Virus record (IMG/VR): IMGVR_UViG_3300028739_000030
Span: 1 to 21,733 of that record
DNA from: a virus
Length of the DNA: 21,733 nucleotides
Strand: one strand, 5' to 3'
Positions within the stretch are counted from its first letter, which is position 1; each line of letters starts with the position of its first letter. The notes under the pieces were generated by a model that searched no databases, was not told where the DNA came from, and worked only from the letters and a program-made list of their open reading frames with translations. Position numbers and translations under genes: made by a program. Positions 6,609 through 15,408 of this stretch are shown piece by piece.

Positions 6609-6937
6609 TAGATATTGACATTCTCTTGGGGCTTGCAGTGGGGCGTATCGGTATGAGTGTTATGGACTTTGACAGATGCACCCCACGTGAGTTTAACGAG
6701 ATTGTTGAAGCGTGGACGACGGGAAAGAAAAACGAAGAACGCGCCGAATGGGAGCAAACGCGTATGCAATGTTTTTATTACGTCAGAATGCACACAACAG
6801 ACAAGCTGGATCCAAAAGATATTATCCGGTTTGAGTGGGACAATAAGGACGATGGGAAAACAGAAACCTGCAAAATGGATCCCGAAAAGGAACGGCAGCG
6901 TTATGGGGAAATAAAGAAAAAACGTGGAATAGAATAA
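6309..6937 (+). CDS. Tail assembly chaperone, frameshifted long form (gpGT-like)
   Basis: A -1 shift on A-AAA-AAA (6581-6587) joins the short chaperone to the frame that ends at 6937. The fusion would be 209 residues: 93 from the first frame, then 116 from the second. The joined reading continues NSSDSEIIDIDILLGLAVG, then RIGMSVMDFDRCTPREFNEI, which is good protein sequence directly after the slip site and before any ATG of the second frame. A separate second gene would have to use TTG at 6626 or ATG 6653 and would lose the DIDILLGLAVG part. G/GT frameshifting between tail tube and tape measure genes is widely conserved in long-tailed phages. The T part ends basic (EKERQRYGEIKKKRGIE). The frame is observed; the shift is inferred. 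Confidence 0.7.
6581..6587 (+). promoter_or_regulatory. Probable -1 ribosomal frameshift site
   Basis: The heptamer A-AAA-AAA fits the X-XXY-YYZ rule in the reading frame of the short chaperone (codons AAA 6582, AAA 6585). The zero-frame stop TAA lies at 6606, and the -1 frame is open to 6937. No clear downstream hairpin or pseudoknot was found by eye, so efficiency may rest on the A run. Confidence 0.62.
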
Positions 6938-6938
6938 A

Positions 6939-9900
6939 ATGGCAAATTCGGTAACATTTCAGATCAAAATAGAAACTGCGGGCGGGGAGAGTGTCAGAAC
7001 CGTCACGATGGATGCACGCCAGCTCGGCGAGGCCATTAATCAGGTGAGCAATAATGCTGAGCACATGAATAGTCGCCTGCTTGATATCAATCAGGCATCT
7101 ATGGCGTTACAGAATGCGTTTAACGGTTTTTCTCAAATTTCTGAAGAGATCAGAAACCTGACCGGATTATATGTTGTTCAAGAAACAGCAGAGGTTAAGC
7201 TTCAGACTGTTATGAAGCAACGTATGAATGCTACCGAAGGTGATGTTAAAGGCATTGAACGTCTGACGGAAGCACAGAAGAATCTGGGAATAGTAGATGA
7301 CGATATACAGTTGTCGGGATCTCAGCAACTGGCCACCTTCTTAAATAAGCGTAAAAGCCTTGAGATGCTTATCCCTGCAATGAATAATTTGTTGGCACAG
7401 CAAAAAGGATTTAACGCTACCGAAGAGGATGCTGTGAATATTGGCAACATGATGGGTAAGGCCATGCAGGGCCAGACAGGCGTGTTGTCACGCGTTGGTG
7501 TTACATTCACGGATGCACAAGCGCAGATTATCAAGTATGGTACTGAAGAACAACGTGCCGCCACTCTAGCTCAAGTAATAACCGACAATGTCGGACAGAT
7601 GAACCAAAACCTTGCTCAGACAGATGCCGGAAAGGCCAAACAGCTCGCCAATAATTTTGATGATATAAAAAAGAAAATAGGTGCGGCTCTTTCCGAATAT
7701 GAGCCGTTTTTGACGGGAATGAGTGAGTTGGGTATGACAATTTTTGCACTTACAAATGTAGCAAATGGTGTTAGGGGTATTGCGACTGCTTTTTCTTTAT
7801 CCAGAATTACGCAATTAGCATCAGTTGCAGCAACAAAACTTGATGCTCAGGCAAAAGGAATACTGACAGCGATGAATATTACAACGACGGCAAGCACGTG
7901 GGTGCTTCGTGCGTCAATGGTGGCACTATATGCAACGATGACTTTTGGGCTATTCCTTGCCGTCCAGGGGCTTATTTCTCTCTATGAAAAATTATCAGAG
8001 AAGTCTTCCGGGGCTACAAAAGAGGAAGAGGATCAAAAGCAGGCAGTAGATGACGCCGCACAGGCACGGCAAAATGAGTCACAGCAGCTTCAGCAGACAC
8101 GTGCGGCGCTGGAAATAAACATTCAGAAGCTAAAAGAGTTTCATGGATCAAAGGAAAAAGAAAAGGCTCTAGTGGAAGAGATGAACTCCGCATACGGGAC
8201 AACGATTGGCTATTTCTCTACCGTTTCGGATTGGTATAAGGCTTTGACGGCAGATAGTGCCGCATATTGTGATCAGATGGTGATTGAAGCTAGGACGCGT
8301 TCGCTGGCTGATGAGATCGCTAAAAAGGAACAAGAAAATCACGAGCTCAAATATAACGAAAACGGAACCGTTAAAAAATACTCAAAAGAGAGGGAAACGC
8401 AGACCGTATGGCAAAGCGCGAATGGCGCCGGATCATATCAAACAGAAGTGGAAGTGGCCGGGTCGAGTGATCTGGAAAAGGCACAAAGTAAAATAAAGAA
8501 GAATACTGAGGCTGTCAGCAGTCTTAAAAAGCAGATGCAGGAAGCATCTGCCGAAGCCGGGAAAATAAAGATACCTGTAGTTGGTTCACCTGATCGTCCG
8601 GATTTGGACACAAAGAAGAAAAAGAAGGACGACGTCCTTGTTGAGGACGCAAAGAGTTACGCGGATCTGGCAAATAATATTGAAATCTGGCAAAAGAAAC
8701 TTGACGCTACAGACCCTTCAAATCAAAAACAGATACAGACGCTTAGTGAAAGCATTAAAAAGGCAAAGGGTCAGCAGGAGGCTATCAAGGAATTGCAGGC
8801 GGAATATTCAAAGCCTGCACAACTGAAAACGCTAGAAGATTACGGAACGGAGATTACCAGACAGGAGAACCTGCTGAAACATGCCGGTGACAGTGAGCGG
8901 GCTGAAATAGCAAATAATATTCAGAAACTTAAGGACAAGCGTGACGCAATGGAAAAGGCTACTAAAATAGAGCCATTAGTCACCGAGATAAGCACCTATA
9001 AACAACTTGATGATGCGATTAAGTATTATCAGGATGCACAACAAAATGCAGATGCAGTAACCAGACCGATGTATGCTGCACGGATTGATCAACTGAATAA
9101 AATAAGAGAGGGGTGGTTGTCGGTGGATGAAGCTGCCAGCAAGCCTGCAGGCATCGCTGAACTTAATACATACAAGCAACTGGATGACGCTATTACTTTT
9201 TATAACAAGCAGGCTCAAACGGCAGAAGGCGACCAATTGACAGCTGTTGAAGGAACCGTAGCGGCATTAACAAGGAAACGTCAACTTCTGCAAGATCTTG
9301 GAAACCTGTCGGCCACACAGGTGGAATTGTCTGACTTAAGCGGTTTGACAGATAAAGAGGTTACGATAAGACTTAAGGAAGTTGGTGTTGATGGGATCAA
9401 GAAAAAGATAACGGATCTTAATAAACTTATTTCTTCACCTTCCACTTCTGCTGCACAGGCAAAAAATATAAAATCTCAGATTACAGAATGGACAAATTAT
9501 GAAGCAAAACTTCGTAAAAGTCAAGTTACGTTTGAGAAGACGTGGGGCGACGTAAAGTCCGTAGGAAATGGGATAAGGGATCTTTCTTCAACCTTGAAGG
9601 GAAACGGATCGGCCTGGGATAAGTTAACGGGTATTGTCGATGCGGGTATAGAGATATTTAACGGAATTAGTTCTATTATACAGGTTGTTAAGGCGCTTAC
9701 GTCTGCTACAACCGTAGAGCAAACCACGCAAGCATCCGCACAGATGGCAACAAACAGTGCCGAAGCTGCTACATGGTCAGGTCTTGCGGCAGCTAAAACT
9801 GTTGCAGCATACGCAGGACTTCCTTTTATTGGTGAGGGTTTGGCTACTGCACAGATAGCCTCTTTTCAAGCTATGATCGTGGCCGCAGCTGTTCCCAAAT

Positions 9901-10115
9901 TTGCAAATGGAAATATAGCTTATGGCCCAACGTTGGGTTTATTTGGAGAGTATGCCAATGCGTCTCGCAATCCCGAGGTAACGGCACCTTTGGATAAACT
10001 GAAATCTATGATACAGCCTTCGGGGTTTGGAAGTGGGGAGGTAGTTTTTCGTCAACGCGGCCGTGATCTTGTTGGTGTTTATCAGAGACGTAATAATCTG
10101 TCTCGTAGAAGTTGA
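6939..10115 (+). CDS. Tail tape measure protein
   Basis: At 1058 residues this is the longest gene in the window. It fixes tail length and is ejected ahead of the DNA. The N-terminal 250 residues are helical with a Gln/Asn-rich start. Hydrophobic segments lie at about 257-285 and 320-347 (TMTFGLFLAVQGLISLY) and again near 955-985, as expected for a protein that enters the cell envelope. Residues 572 to about 798 hold four divergent helical repeats of about 57 residues, beginning at K572, L629, I684 and L742; the last two share TYKQLDDAI. The ATG at 6939 is one base after the chaperone stop. If tail length follows the usual 1.5 Å per residue, the tail would be near 150-160 nm. Confidence 0.93.
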   Translation: MANSVTFQIKIETAGGESVRTVTMDARQLGEAINQVSNNAEHMNSRLLDINQASMALQNAFNGFSQISEEIRNLTGLYVVQETAEVKLQTVMKQRMNATEGDVKGIERLTEAQKNLGIVDDDIQLSGSQQLATFLNKRKSLEMLIPAMNNLLAQQKGFNATEEDAVNIGNMMGKAMQGQTGVLSRVGVTFTDAQAQIIKYGTEEQRAATLAQVITDNVGQMNQNLAQTDAGKAKQLANNFDDIKKKIGAALSEYEPFLTGMSELGMTIFALTNVANGVRGIATAFSLSRITQLASVAATKLDAQAKGILTAMNITTTASTWVLRASMVALYATMTFGLFLAVQGLISLYEKLSEKSSGATKEEEDQKQAVDDAAQARQNESQQLQQTRAALEINIQKLKEFHGSKEKEKALVEEMNSAYGTTIGYFSTVSDWYKALTADSAAYCDQMVIEARTRSLADEIAKKEQENHELKYNENGTVKKYSKERETQTVWQSANGAGSYQTEVEVAGSSDLEKAQSKIKKNTEAVSSLKKQMQEASAEAGKIKIPVVGSPDRPDLDTKKKKKDDVLVEDAKSYADLANNIEIWQKKLDATDPSNQKQIQTLSESIKKAKGQQEAIKELQAEYSKPAQLKTLEDYGTEITRQENLLKHAGDSERAEIANNIQKLKDKRDAMEKATKIEPLVTEISTYKQLDDAIKYYQDAQQNADAVTRPMYAARIDQLNKIREGWLSVDEAASKPAGIAELNTYKQLDDAITFYNKQAQTAEGDQLTAVEGTVAALTRKRQLLQDLGNLSATQVELSDLSGLTDKEVTIRLKEVGVDGIKKKITDLNKLISSPSTSAAQAKNIKSQITEWTNYEAKLRKSQVTFEKTWGDVKSVGNGIRDLSSTLKGNGSAWDKLTGIVDAGIEIFNGISSIIQVVKALTSATTVEQTTQASAQMATNSAEAATWSGLAAAKTVAAYAGLPFIGEGLATAQIASFQAMIVAAAVPKFANGNIAYGPTLGLFGEYANASRNPEVTAPLDKLKSMIQPSGFGSGEVVFRQRGRDLVGVYQRRNNLSRRS

Positions 10116-10142
10116 TTTAAACAGTAATAAAATAGCATTAAA

Positions 10143-12566
10143 ATGGCATTCGGAAAAAGATATACAGGAACATATTATACTAACCAGGACATTAAATGGA
10201 CGGTAGAGATATGGTGTAAGGATTATAGCGGAGGTGTAGGTGATCTTACCTTTCCGGACGATGAGCCATTAACTATTGAATGGGAAGAGAAAGGCGTGGA
10301 AGAACCTATTATGGGAAGCAATGCAACGCTGAAGGTAATTAGTCCGGGAGACCGTACTTATATGGATTTATATTCCATTAAGGCCGGAGAGATAAGGATG
10401 GACGTGCAGCGCGATGATAAATTATATTGGAGTGGAACGCTTGATCCGGAATTCTATGAAGAGCCATACGCTACTGTTGGAGATTACGAGGTGAGCTTGA
10501 CGTTTACTGATTTCGGAATCTTCGAGCGTTTGAAATATAACCTTACAGGTGTACAGAGTATCGATAGCATACTGAAGGATGCTTTAGAAAGGAGTGGAAT
10601 TAACTTTGCTGTGGTCACAAACTACTGCAGGGCAAATGCAACAGACGGGGATGCTCTCAGTCTGACAACAGTGGAGGAAGGAACGACGTGCGGGGCTGAT
10701 ACAAGTATGATAACCACGCAGCGATCCTCGAGAGGCAACGACGGTCTGAGATATACGGTAGATCTGTCGACTATTGGCATCAAAAGCGAGAATTGGACAG
10801 ATGAAGACGGGGAGGTATCAAATTTAAAAGATGTGATAACCCATATTCTTACACCTCTTGCGCTGAAGATACGACAGAAGGCAGGAAAGATATATGTGTT
10901 TGATCCGAATGGTTTGGCACAAAGGAATGCAACAAGGCGTATTGAATGGGCAAGCGATGACCAGGTGCTAGGGACGGGTGAGGTATGTAATACGGTAAAG
11001 GTGACATTCAGCCCTTATGCGTCGTCATCTCTGGATGTTGCGGATATTAAACTTGTTGACTATGATAAAGCCTATTATCACATTTTGAGTAGCTTTAGTG
11101 ATGTTGAGTTTCTCACAAAATCTGCACTTGGGTGGAGGCAAACCGTCAATGTAAGCACCTTTGAAAGTGAAGATCCGGCGCGAGGATTTACACTTCATTG
11201 GGGTAAGAGTTCCGGTATTGGTGCAACAATTAATATTAATGAGGTTCAGTTTTTCCATCTTTTCCCTTGGAACTCTGGTGAAGAGTGTGATGGAATTGCG
11301 GCGCTTGTCTCTCAGGAATATTTTAAATATATATCAAGTTCGAGCTATGAACATCAGAAAACTAATATACTTCCACGAATAGACACCAATCATTATTATA
11401 TCAATTCTTATCGGTATATCACAACAGCAACTACGGTAACTGATGCTTTTATGGCAGCTTCGACGCAATCAATGTTTTCTATTTCGGGGATCAGGATTGA
11501 AAAAACGGGCGGAGGTACATGTTATAGACTTAAGCTCCCGATGCTGCTAGACGTAAAATACAATCCCTATGAGGATGCCGGTGATGATCTGAGTTATAAG
11601 AATAAAGTGGACTGGGTGAAGCATTATGTGAACTGGGTATATGTTCCGATAAGGATTATCTTGACCGGAGACGACGGTCATCAATATGTCTTTTGCAACT
11701 GGTCAAATGCTTCAAGCGCAGTGAGTAATCCCGTGAGCTCGATGAAGGGCACATGGGTGCAAGATGGTGATGTGCTCGGATGGGGGTCGGCGTTCCTGTC
11801 ATATTATAGTTATGACGACAGGGTGGATGATACCGGGGTGCTTGGATGGCAAGAAAATAAACATACCATCCCGCGAACAACGAATAAATTGAACGGGAAT
11901 ATTGTGAACCGCCAGACGGGAGAGTATATTCCATCCCCTCCTGTAGGTGGTACGATACAGATATCTGTCGGTGACAGGCTGATCCTGATGAACGACGTCG
12001 ATGCGTTGTCTGAACATAATAATGATGCGGAATGGACGTGGCTTCTTTTTAAAAAGCCAACCATTGAACTGGTAAACGTGATGACAAACCAAACTGCTGA
12101 GCAGGACGATGTGACCTATAAAGGTGTTATCAACTCTGACGCTAAAGACGATAAGGAGGTGGATACAAATTGCGGGACGCTAGAGGATGACTCCCCCCTA
12201 GCTAAAGGTTGTTTTCTTGACATGACGAAATTGAATGAACAGATACACACATTTGTTCGTGAGTCTCGAAACTCTCAGGCCGAAAAGCTTCTTATAGGTA
12301 CCATTTATTCGCAAACGGGTGACAGAATGTTGAAACTCAGCGGAACTATTAATACAAGCGGGAAACATCTTGTCAATGGGCTTGAAGATGATAATTTATA
12401 TCATGGGGACGATCCTCTTGGTCTCGTAAGGGAAGTATCGGCGGGTGATGATATCAACTTTGCAATAGCAAGTATAGTGGAGGACTGTTCAAATGATACT
12501 GCTGAAATTGTATTGCTGGAAATATCAGAAGATGAATATATAGACGTGGAGGTAGAAGATGAATAA
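10143..12566 (+). CDS. Tail tip or baseplate hub protein
   Basis: The 807-residue protein follows the tape measure gene, the position of distal tail and tail-associated hub proteins. The N-terminal 150 residues are beta-rich with a patterned core (DEPLTIEWEEKGVEEPIMGS, then LYWSGTLDPEFYEEPY), which resembles the hub start seen in many Bacteroides phages. Next comes a SIDSILKDALERSGI helix and a region with LSTIGIKSENWTDEDGEVSN, where small ligand-free hub domains often lie. The C-terminus is very acidic (EISEDEYIDVEVEDE). No enzymatic motif is visible. The last eight bases overlap the next gene, which suggests coupled translation. Assignment rests mostly on order and composition. Confidence 0.68.
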   Translation: MAFGKRYTGTYYTNQDIKWTVEIWCKDYSGGVGDLTFPDDEPLTIEWEEKGVEEPIMGSNATLKVISPGDRTYMDLYSIKAGEIRMDVQRDDKLYWSGTLDPEFYEEPYATVGDYEVSLTFTDFGIFERLKYNLTGVQSIDSILKDALERSGINFAVVTNYCRANATDGDALSLTTVEEGTTCGADTSMITTQRSSRGNDGLRYTVDLSTIGIKSENWTDEDGEVSNLKDVITHILTPLALKIRQKAGKIYVFDPNGLAQRNATRRIEWASDDQVLGTGEVCNTVKVTFSPYASSSLDVADIKLVDYDKAYYHILSSFSDVEFLTKSALGWRQTVNVSTFESEDPARGFTLHWGKSSGIGATININEVQFFHLFPWNSGEECDGIAALVSQEYFKYISSSSYEHQKTNILPRIDTNHYYINSYRYITTATTVTDAFMAASTQSMFSISGIRIEKTGGGTCYRLKLPMLLDVKYNPYEDAGDDLSYKNKVDWVKHYVNWVYVPIRIILTGDDGHQYVFCNWSNASSAVSNPVSSMKGTWVQDGDVLGWGSAFLSYYSYDDRVDDTGVLGWQENKHTIPRTTNKLNGNIVNRQTGEYIPSPPVGGTIQISVGDRLILMNDVDALSEHNNDAEWTWLLFKKPTIELVNVMTNQTAEQDDVTYKGVINSDAKDDKEVDTNCGTLEDDSPLAKGCFLDMTKLNEQIHTFVRESRNSQAEKLLIGTIYSQTGDRMLKLSGTINTSGKHLVNGLEDDNLYHGDDPLGLVREVSAGDDINFAIASIVEDCSNDTAEIVLLEISEDEYIDVEVEDE

Positions 12567-14163
12567 GACGTATACACAGACAGTAACAAAGATAAAGGCA
12601 CGGTGTCGCAGCAAGCGACTTCGGGAAACCGGATCAGGTGGCGGAAGTACGTCTATTACAAAAAGTATTATAGAGCAATCATCCGTTCCTGGACATACCC
12701 ATGATAATAAGGCAGACCTTGACAAGCTGTCTGTTTCTAACGGTTATTTGAATATTACCGACTATGAGAAACAGGAAGATGGAAGCGAAATAAAAAAGAC
12801 AAACAAGATAAAGGCCGGATTTGCAGACGAGGCGACAAATGCGACATCCTGGGCGGGTCATCTTTTTGATGCGTTCTGGCAGTCTATTACAGACATGTTT
12901 GGTTCTCTTTCTAATAAGTTTATCAGCAAGGAGAAAGATGATTCGACGCCTTTTAGTCTTGGTGTCGGGAAAGATTTAAACGTTTCAGGAAAAGCAACGG
13001 TTGGTGGAGATGTGTCTGTTTCAGGATCTCATGAAATAGGGAAGGATAATATTGTTCATGGTAATCAGATTGTAGATAAAGATAATACCGTATCTGGAAA
13101 GTCTGTATTGAAAGATGATGTTACGGTAGGAACATACAGTTCAGGCCTCACTGGCTCAGGCGCAAAGATCGGAAAGAATGGAAATGCAGAAATGAGAGGT
13201 CTCGTATTGTGGGAGACCCTTCAAGTTCCTCAGATAAATTTCAATAGAGTTGTGGTGCTTGTTGGCATGGATTATCAATCTAGCGGCGGTGGTTTAATCG
13301 AAAGTGTCACTATAGATAAAGACGCAAAAGGAAAGGAACTATCTTCAGGAACAGTCAAATTGCATCTCGAGGATGGTGAGTACGGCGCTGTGAAAGTCGG
13401 CGATTTCTGCATGGGTATCTTTCACAACTTCGGTGGTGTAAACGATACAGAGAGTAGTGACAGCCATACGGGCAACATCACGAAGATGGGATTTCTTACC
13501 TCCTATTTCTATATCACAGAGATAACGGATGCGTCTACGAACGGAGAGTTTAAATACATCCTCCGTGAGGTTAGTGATAGTTGGACACAACAGAATCACC
13601 CAAGTGCCCAAATGAACTTCGCACAAAGGGGAAGTAATACAGATACCTCTCGACAGAGTTTTAAATATCGCACGACGGAATATTCTATAGGCCTGACAGG
13701 TGTTAACTCATGGGAGTTCACCGACTCAAACATCTATTACATAGAAGGTAAACTTGATGGTTGGTCTATTGGAGATAAGACCTTCGAGGGATATGGCTCC
13801 GTGATAGGAAATGCTTATATCTACGGAAAGATAGATCAGTTTGAAAAGGTCGGTTATCTCATGACATTTGATGGCGGAGGAGACACGCTGATATCTCAAG
13901 GAGAGACAAAGACTATTTCTGCTATTATCAAAGATGGGTATGGGCTAGATGTAACTAATCTATTTACCGATTGGTCGATAGTTAGAAATACAGGCAACAC
14001 GGCATCTGATAACATCTGGAACTCTCAGGCAACAATAAACAATGGGATATTTAATATAACGTGGAGTAATAGTAAGGACGACTTGGGAGGAAACAACCTT
14101 GCGTTATTTACTGTCACAGCACATAAAGGAGCACAAGAAATCAGTGGAACATTACAAATATAA
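12559..14163 (+). CDS. Tail fibre protein with repeat shaft
   Basis: This 534-residue protein has a basic N-terminus (KARCRSKRLRETGSGGGS), then a GHTHDNKADLDKLSV segment that recurs in Bacteroides phage fibres. A shaft of short repeats follows at about 133-200 (NVSGKATVGGDVSVSGS, DNIVHGNQIVDKDNTVSGK), which suggests a beta-helix like other trimeric fibres. An 'AEMRGLVLWETLQVPQINFNR' type segment, here from about 211, marks the junction to the head domain. The C-terminal 90 residues (from about YLMTFDGGGDTLISQ) read like an Ig-like domain. It begins eight bases inside the hub gene. It is probably an anchor or fibre that carries the receptor-binding parts encoded downstream. Confidence 0.68.
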   Translation: MNKTYTQTVTKIKARCRSKRLRETGSGGGSTSITKSIIEQSSVPGHTHDNKADLDKLSVSNGYLNITDYEKQEDGSEIKKTNKIKAGFADEATNATSWAGHLFDAFWQSITDMFGSLSNKFISKEKDDSTPFSLGVGKDLNVSGKATVGGDVSVSGSHEIGKDNIVHGNQIVDKDNTVSGKSVLKDDVTVGTYSSGLTGSGAKIGKNGNAEMRGLVLWETLQVPQINFNRVVVLVGMDYQSSGGGLIESVTIDKDAKGKELSSGTVKLHLEDGEYGAVKVGDFCMGIFHNFGGVNDTESSDSHTGNITKMGFLTSYFYITEITDASTNGEFKYILREVSDSWTQQNHPSAQMNFAQRGSNTDTSRQSFKYRTTEYSIGLTGVNSWEFTDSNIYYIEGKLDGWSIGDKTFEGYGSVIGNAYIYGKIDQFEKVGYLMTFDGGGDTLISQGETKTISAIIKDGYGLDVTNLFTDWSIVRNTGNTASDNIWNSQATINNGIFNITWSNSKDDLGGNNLALFTVTAHKGAQEISGTLQI

Positions 14164-14169
14164 ACAAAT

Positions 14170-15396
14170 ATGAGAACATTAATAACAAGAATCAGGCGAT
14201 ATGAGTCACCACTTGACGCATTTTGCACGCTAAAGGTCAGATCGGGGGCTTTATATTGTCCTCTATTGCAGACCTACGACAACAATAGCAATGCTTTTGT
14301 TGTAGACAGAAGTACAACACCGACAGTGATAGTCCCCGTCATCAGGTTGACGGCAAAGGACGGTAGTGTAACTTATGATAGTTCGTCGAGTCATCTGGCA
14401 AACATAAAATGGTACGTTCAGCGGGCCGGAGAATCTTCCAGTACCGATATTACTCAGCACGCTCAATGGACAGGACTGTATTCGATATCCTCGGATTCTG
14501 CAAGTCGTGGTGTAATAACGCTTACGAAAAATATCCCGTCATCAGACAGCTGGACAATATGGATGCAGGCGGAATTTGACGATGAACGAACGGGGTCTAC
14601 AATTGTTGTCCCGATATCAAGCGAAAAATTATTGTTGTCAACAACTATCAATACGGAGAGTCCTTATTCGATGTCAACAGATCGGCAGAGTGGCGAAATA
14701 TATGACATGATGCTCGATAAAAGAATAGAATTTGACTATCGGTCTGCTAGAGGTCTGCTGGATAACGGAGAGACATTCACGGATGATGGTAATACCTATC
14801 TCCGCAAATTGACTGTCAATTTACGCAAGGGGCAGACATTACTGACGGCTGGTACTGATTATACAATTAAAATAGAACGTATTGATGCCGGTGTAAGTAC
14901 GGTTGTAACGACTGCTGATTATGAAATAAACTCTATCTCAGGAAATGTTATCACATTCGACTTGCGATGGTTGTTATCTGCGAGTTATAGGATCAGTTGC
15001 ATGATAGGCACAAGGGTGATAGCATTCAACTATTACGGATATATCCGGTCTAAAAAAGAGCCAACAGCGGATACTCTTGCAGGGACTCAGTATGCCGGAA
15101 ATACTACAATAAAGACATGCAAATGTATTCTATCTTATAATGGTTCAATTGTAAAATATCCAGAAGCCTATTGTGATATACAATGGTCGACGCAGCGCGA
15201 AAATGGAAGTTTGACGTACAGGGGATCAGGAGAATCAATATCGTTCGATTTCTCAAATTCAGACGTCATCACTTCGGCCGATAATAATTTTACTATTAAG
15301 GTAGCAATATCCCTGAGGGGCGTATTGAATATACTCACCGATGAACTTGGAAATATACTCACCGATGAACTTGGAAATATACTCACCGATAATTAA
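14170..15396 (+). CDS. Ig-like tail/fibre protein with C-terminal octapeptide repeat
   Basis: The 408-residue protein is beta-rich, with no enzymatic motif. Its N-terminal region (GALYCPLLQTYDNNSNAFVV, then DRSTTPTVIVPVIRL and IKWYVQRAG) aligns by eye with the next gene, which points to duplication. Central segments alternate beta strands typical of Ig-like adhesion domains. The C-terminus consists of the octapeptide NILTDELG twice and a partial third copy, encoded by a 24-bp DNA repeat (15328-15390). It starts 6 bases after the fibre gene and ends 12 bases before the next. I cannot name the family; a structural tail or fibre role is inferred from the neighbours. Confidence 0.58.
   Translation: MRTLITRIRRYESPLDAFCTLKVRSGALYCPLLQTYDNNSNAFVVDRSTTPTVIVPVIRLTAKDGSVTYDSSSSHLANIKWYVQRAGESSSTDITQHAQWTGLYSISSDSASRGVITLTKNIPSSDSWTIWMQAEFDDERTGSTIVVPISSEKLLLSTTINTESPYSMSTDRQSGEIYDMMLDKRIEFDYRSARGLLDNGETFTDDGNTYLRKLTVNLRKGQTLLTAGTDYTIKIERIDAGVSTVVTTADYEINSISGNVITFDLRWLLSASYRISCMIGTRVIAFNYYGYIRSKKEPTADTLAGTQYAGNTTIKTCKCILSYNGSIVKYPEAYCDIQWSTQRENGSLTYRGSGESISFDFSNSDVITSADNNFTIKVAISLRGVLNILTDELGNILTDELGNILTDN
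15328..15390 (+). repeat. 24-bp tandem repeat, 2.6 copies, at a gene end
   Basis: Units begin at 15328, 15352 and 15376 and are identical over their shared length; each encodes NILTDELG in frame. The third copy stops after NILTD and runs into AAT-TAA. Because the unit is a multiple of three, slippage would lengthen or shorten the protein tail without breaking the frame. Confidence 0.9.
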
Positions 15397-15408
15397 AAAA
15401 TAAAGATT

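Noticed and set aside
6626-6937. Independent second tail chaperone gene starting at TTG 6626
   Set aside because: The reading frame is protein-like well before this codon, back to the slippery A run, and there is no ribosome site. A -1 frameshift product explains it better.
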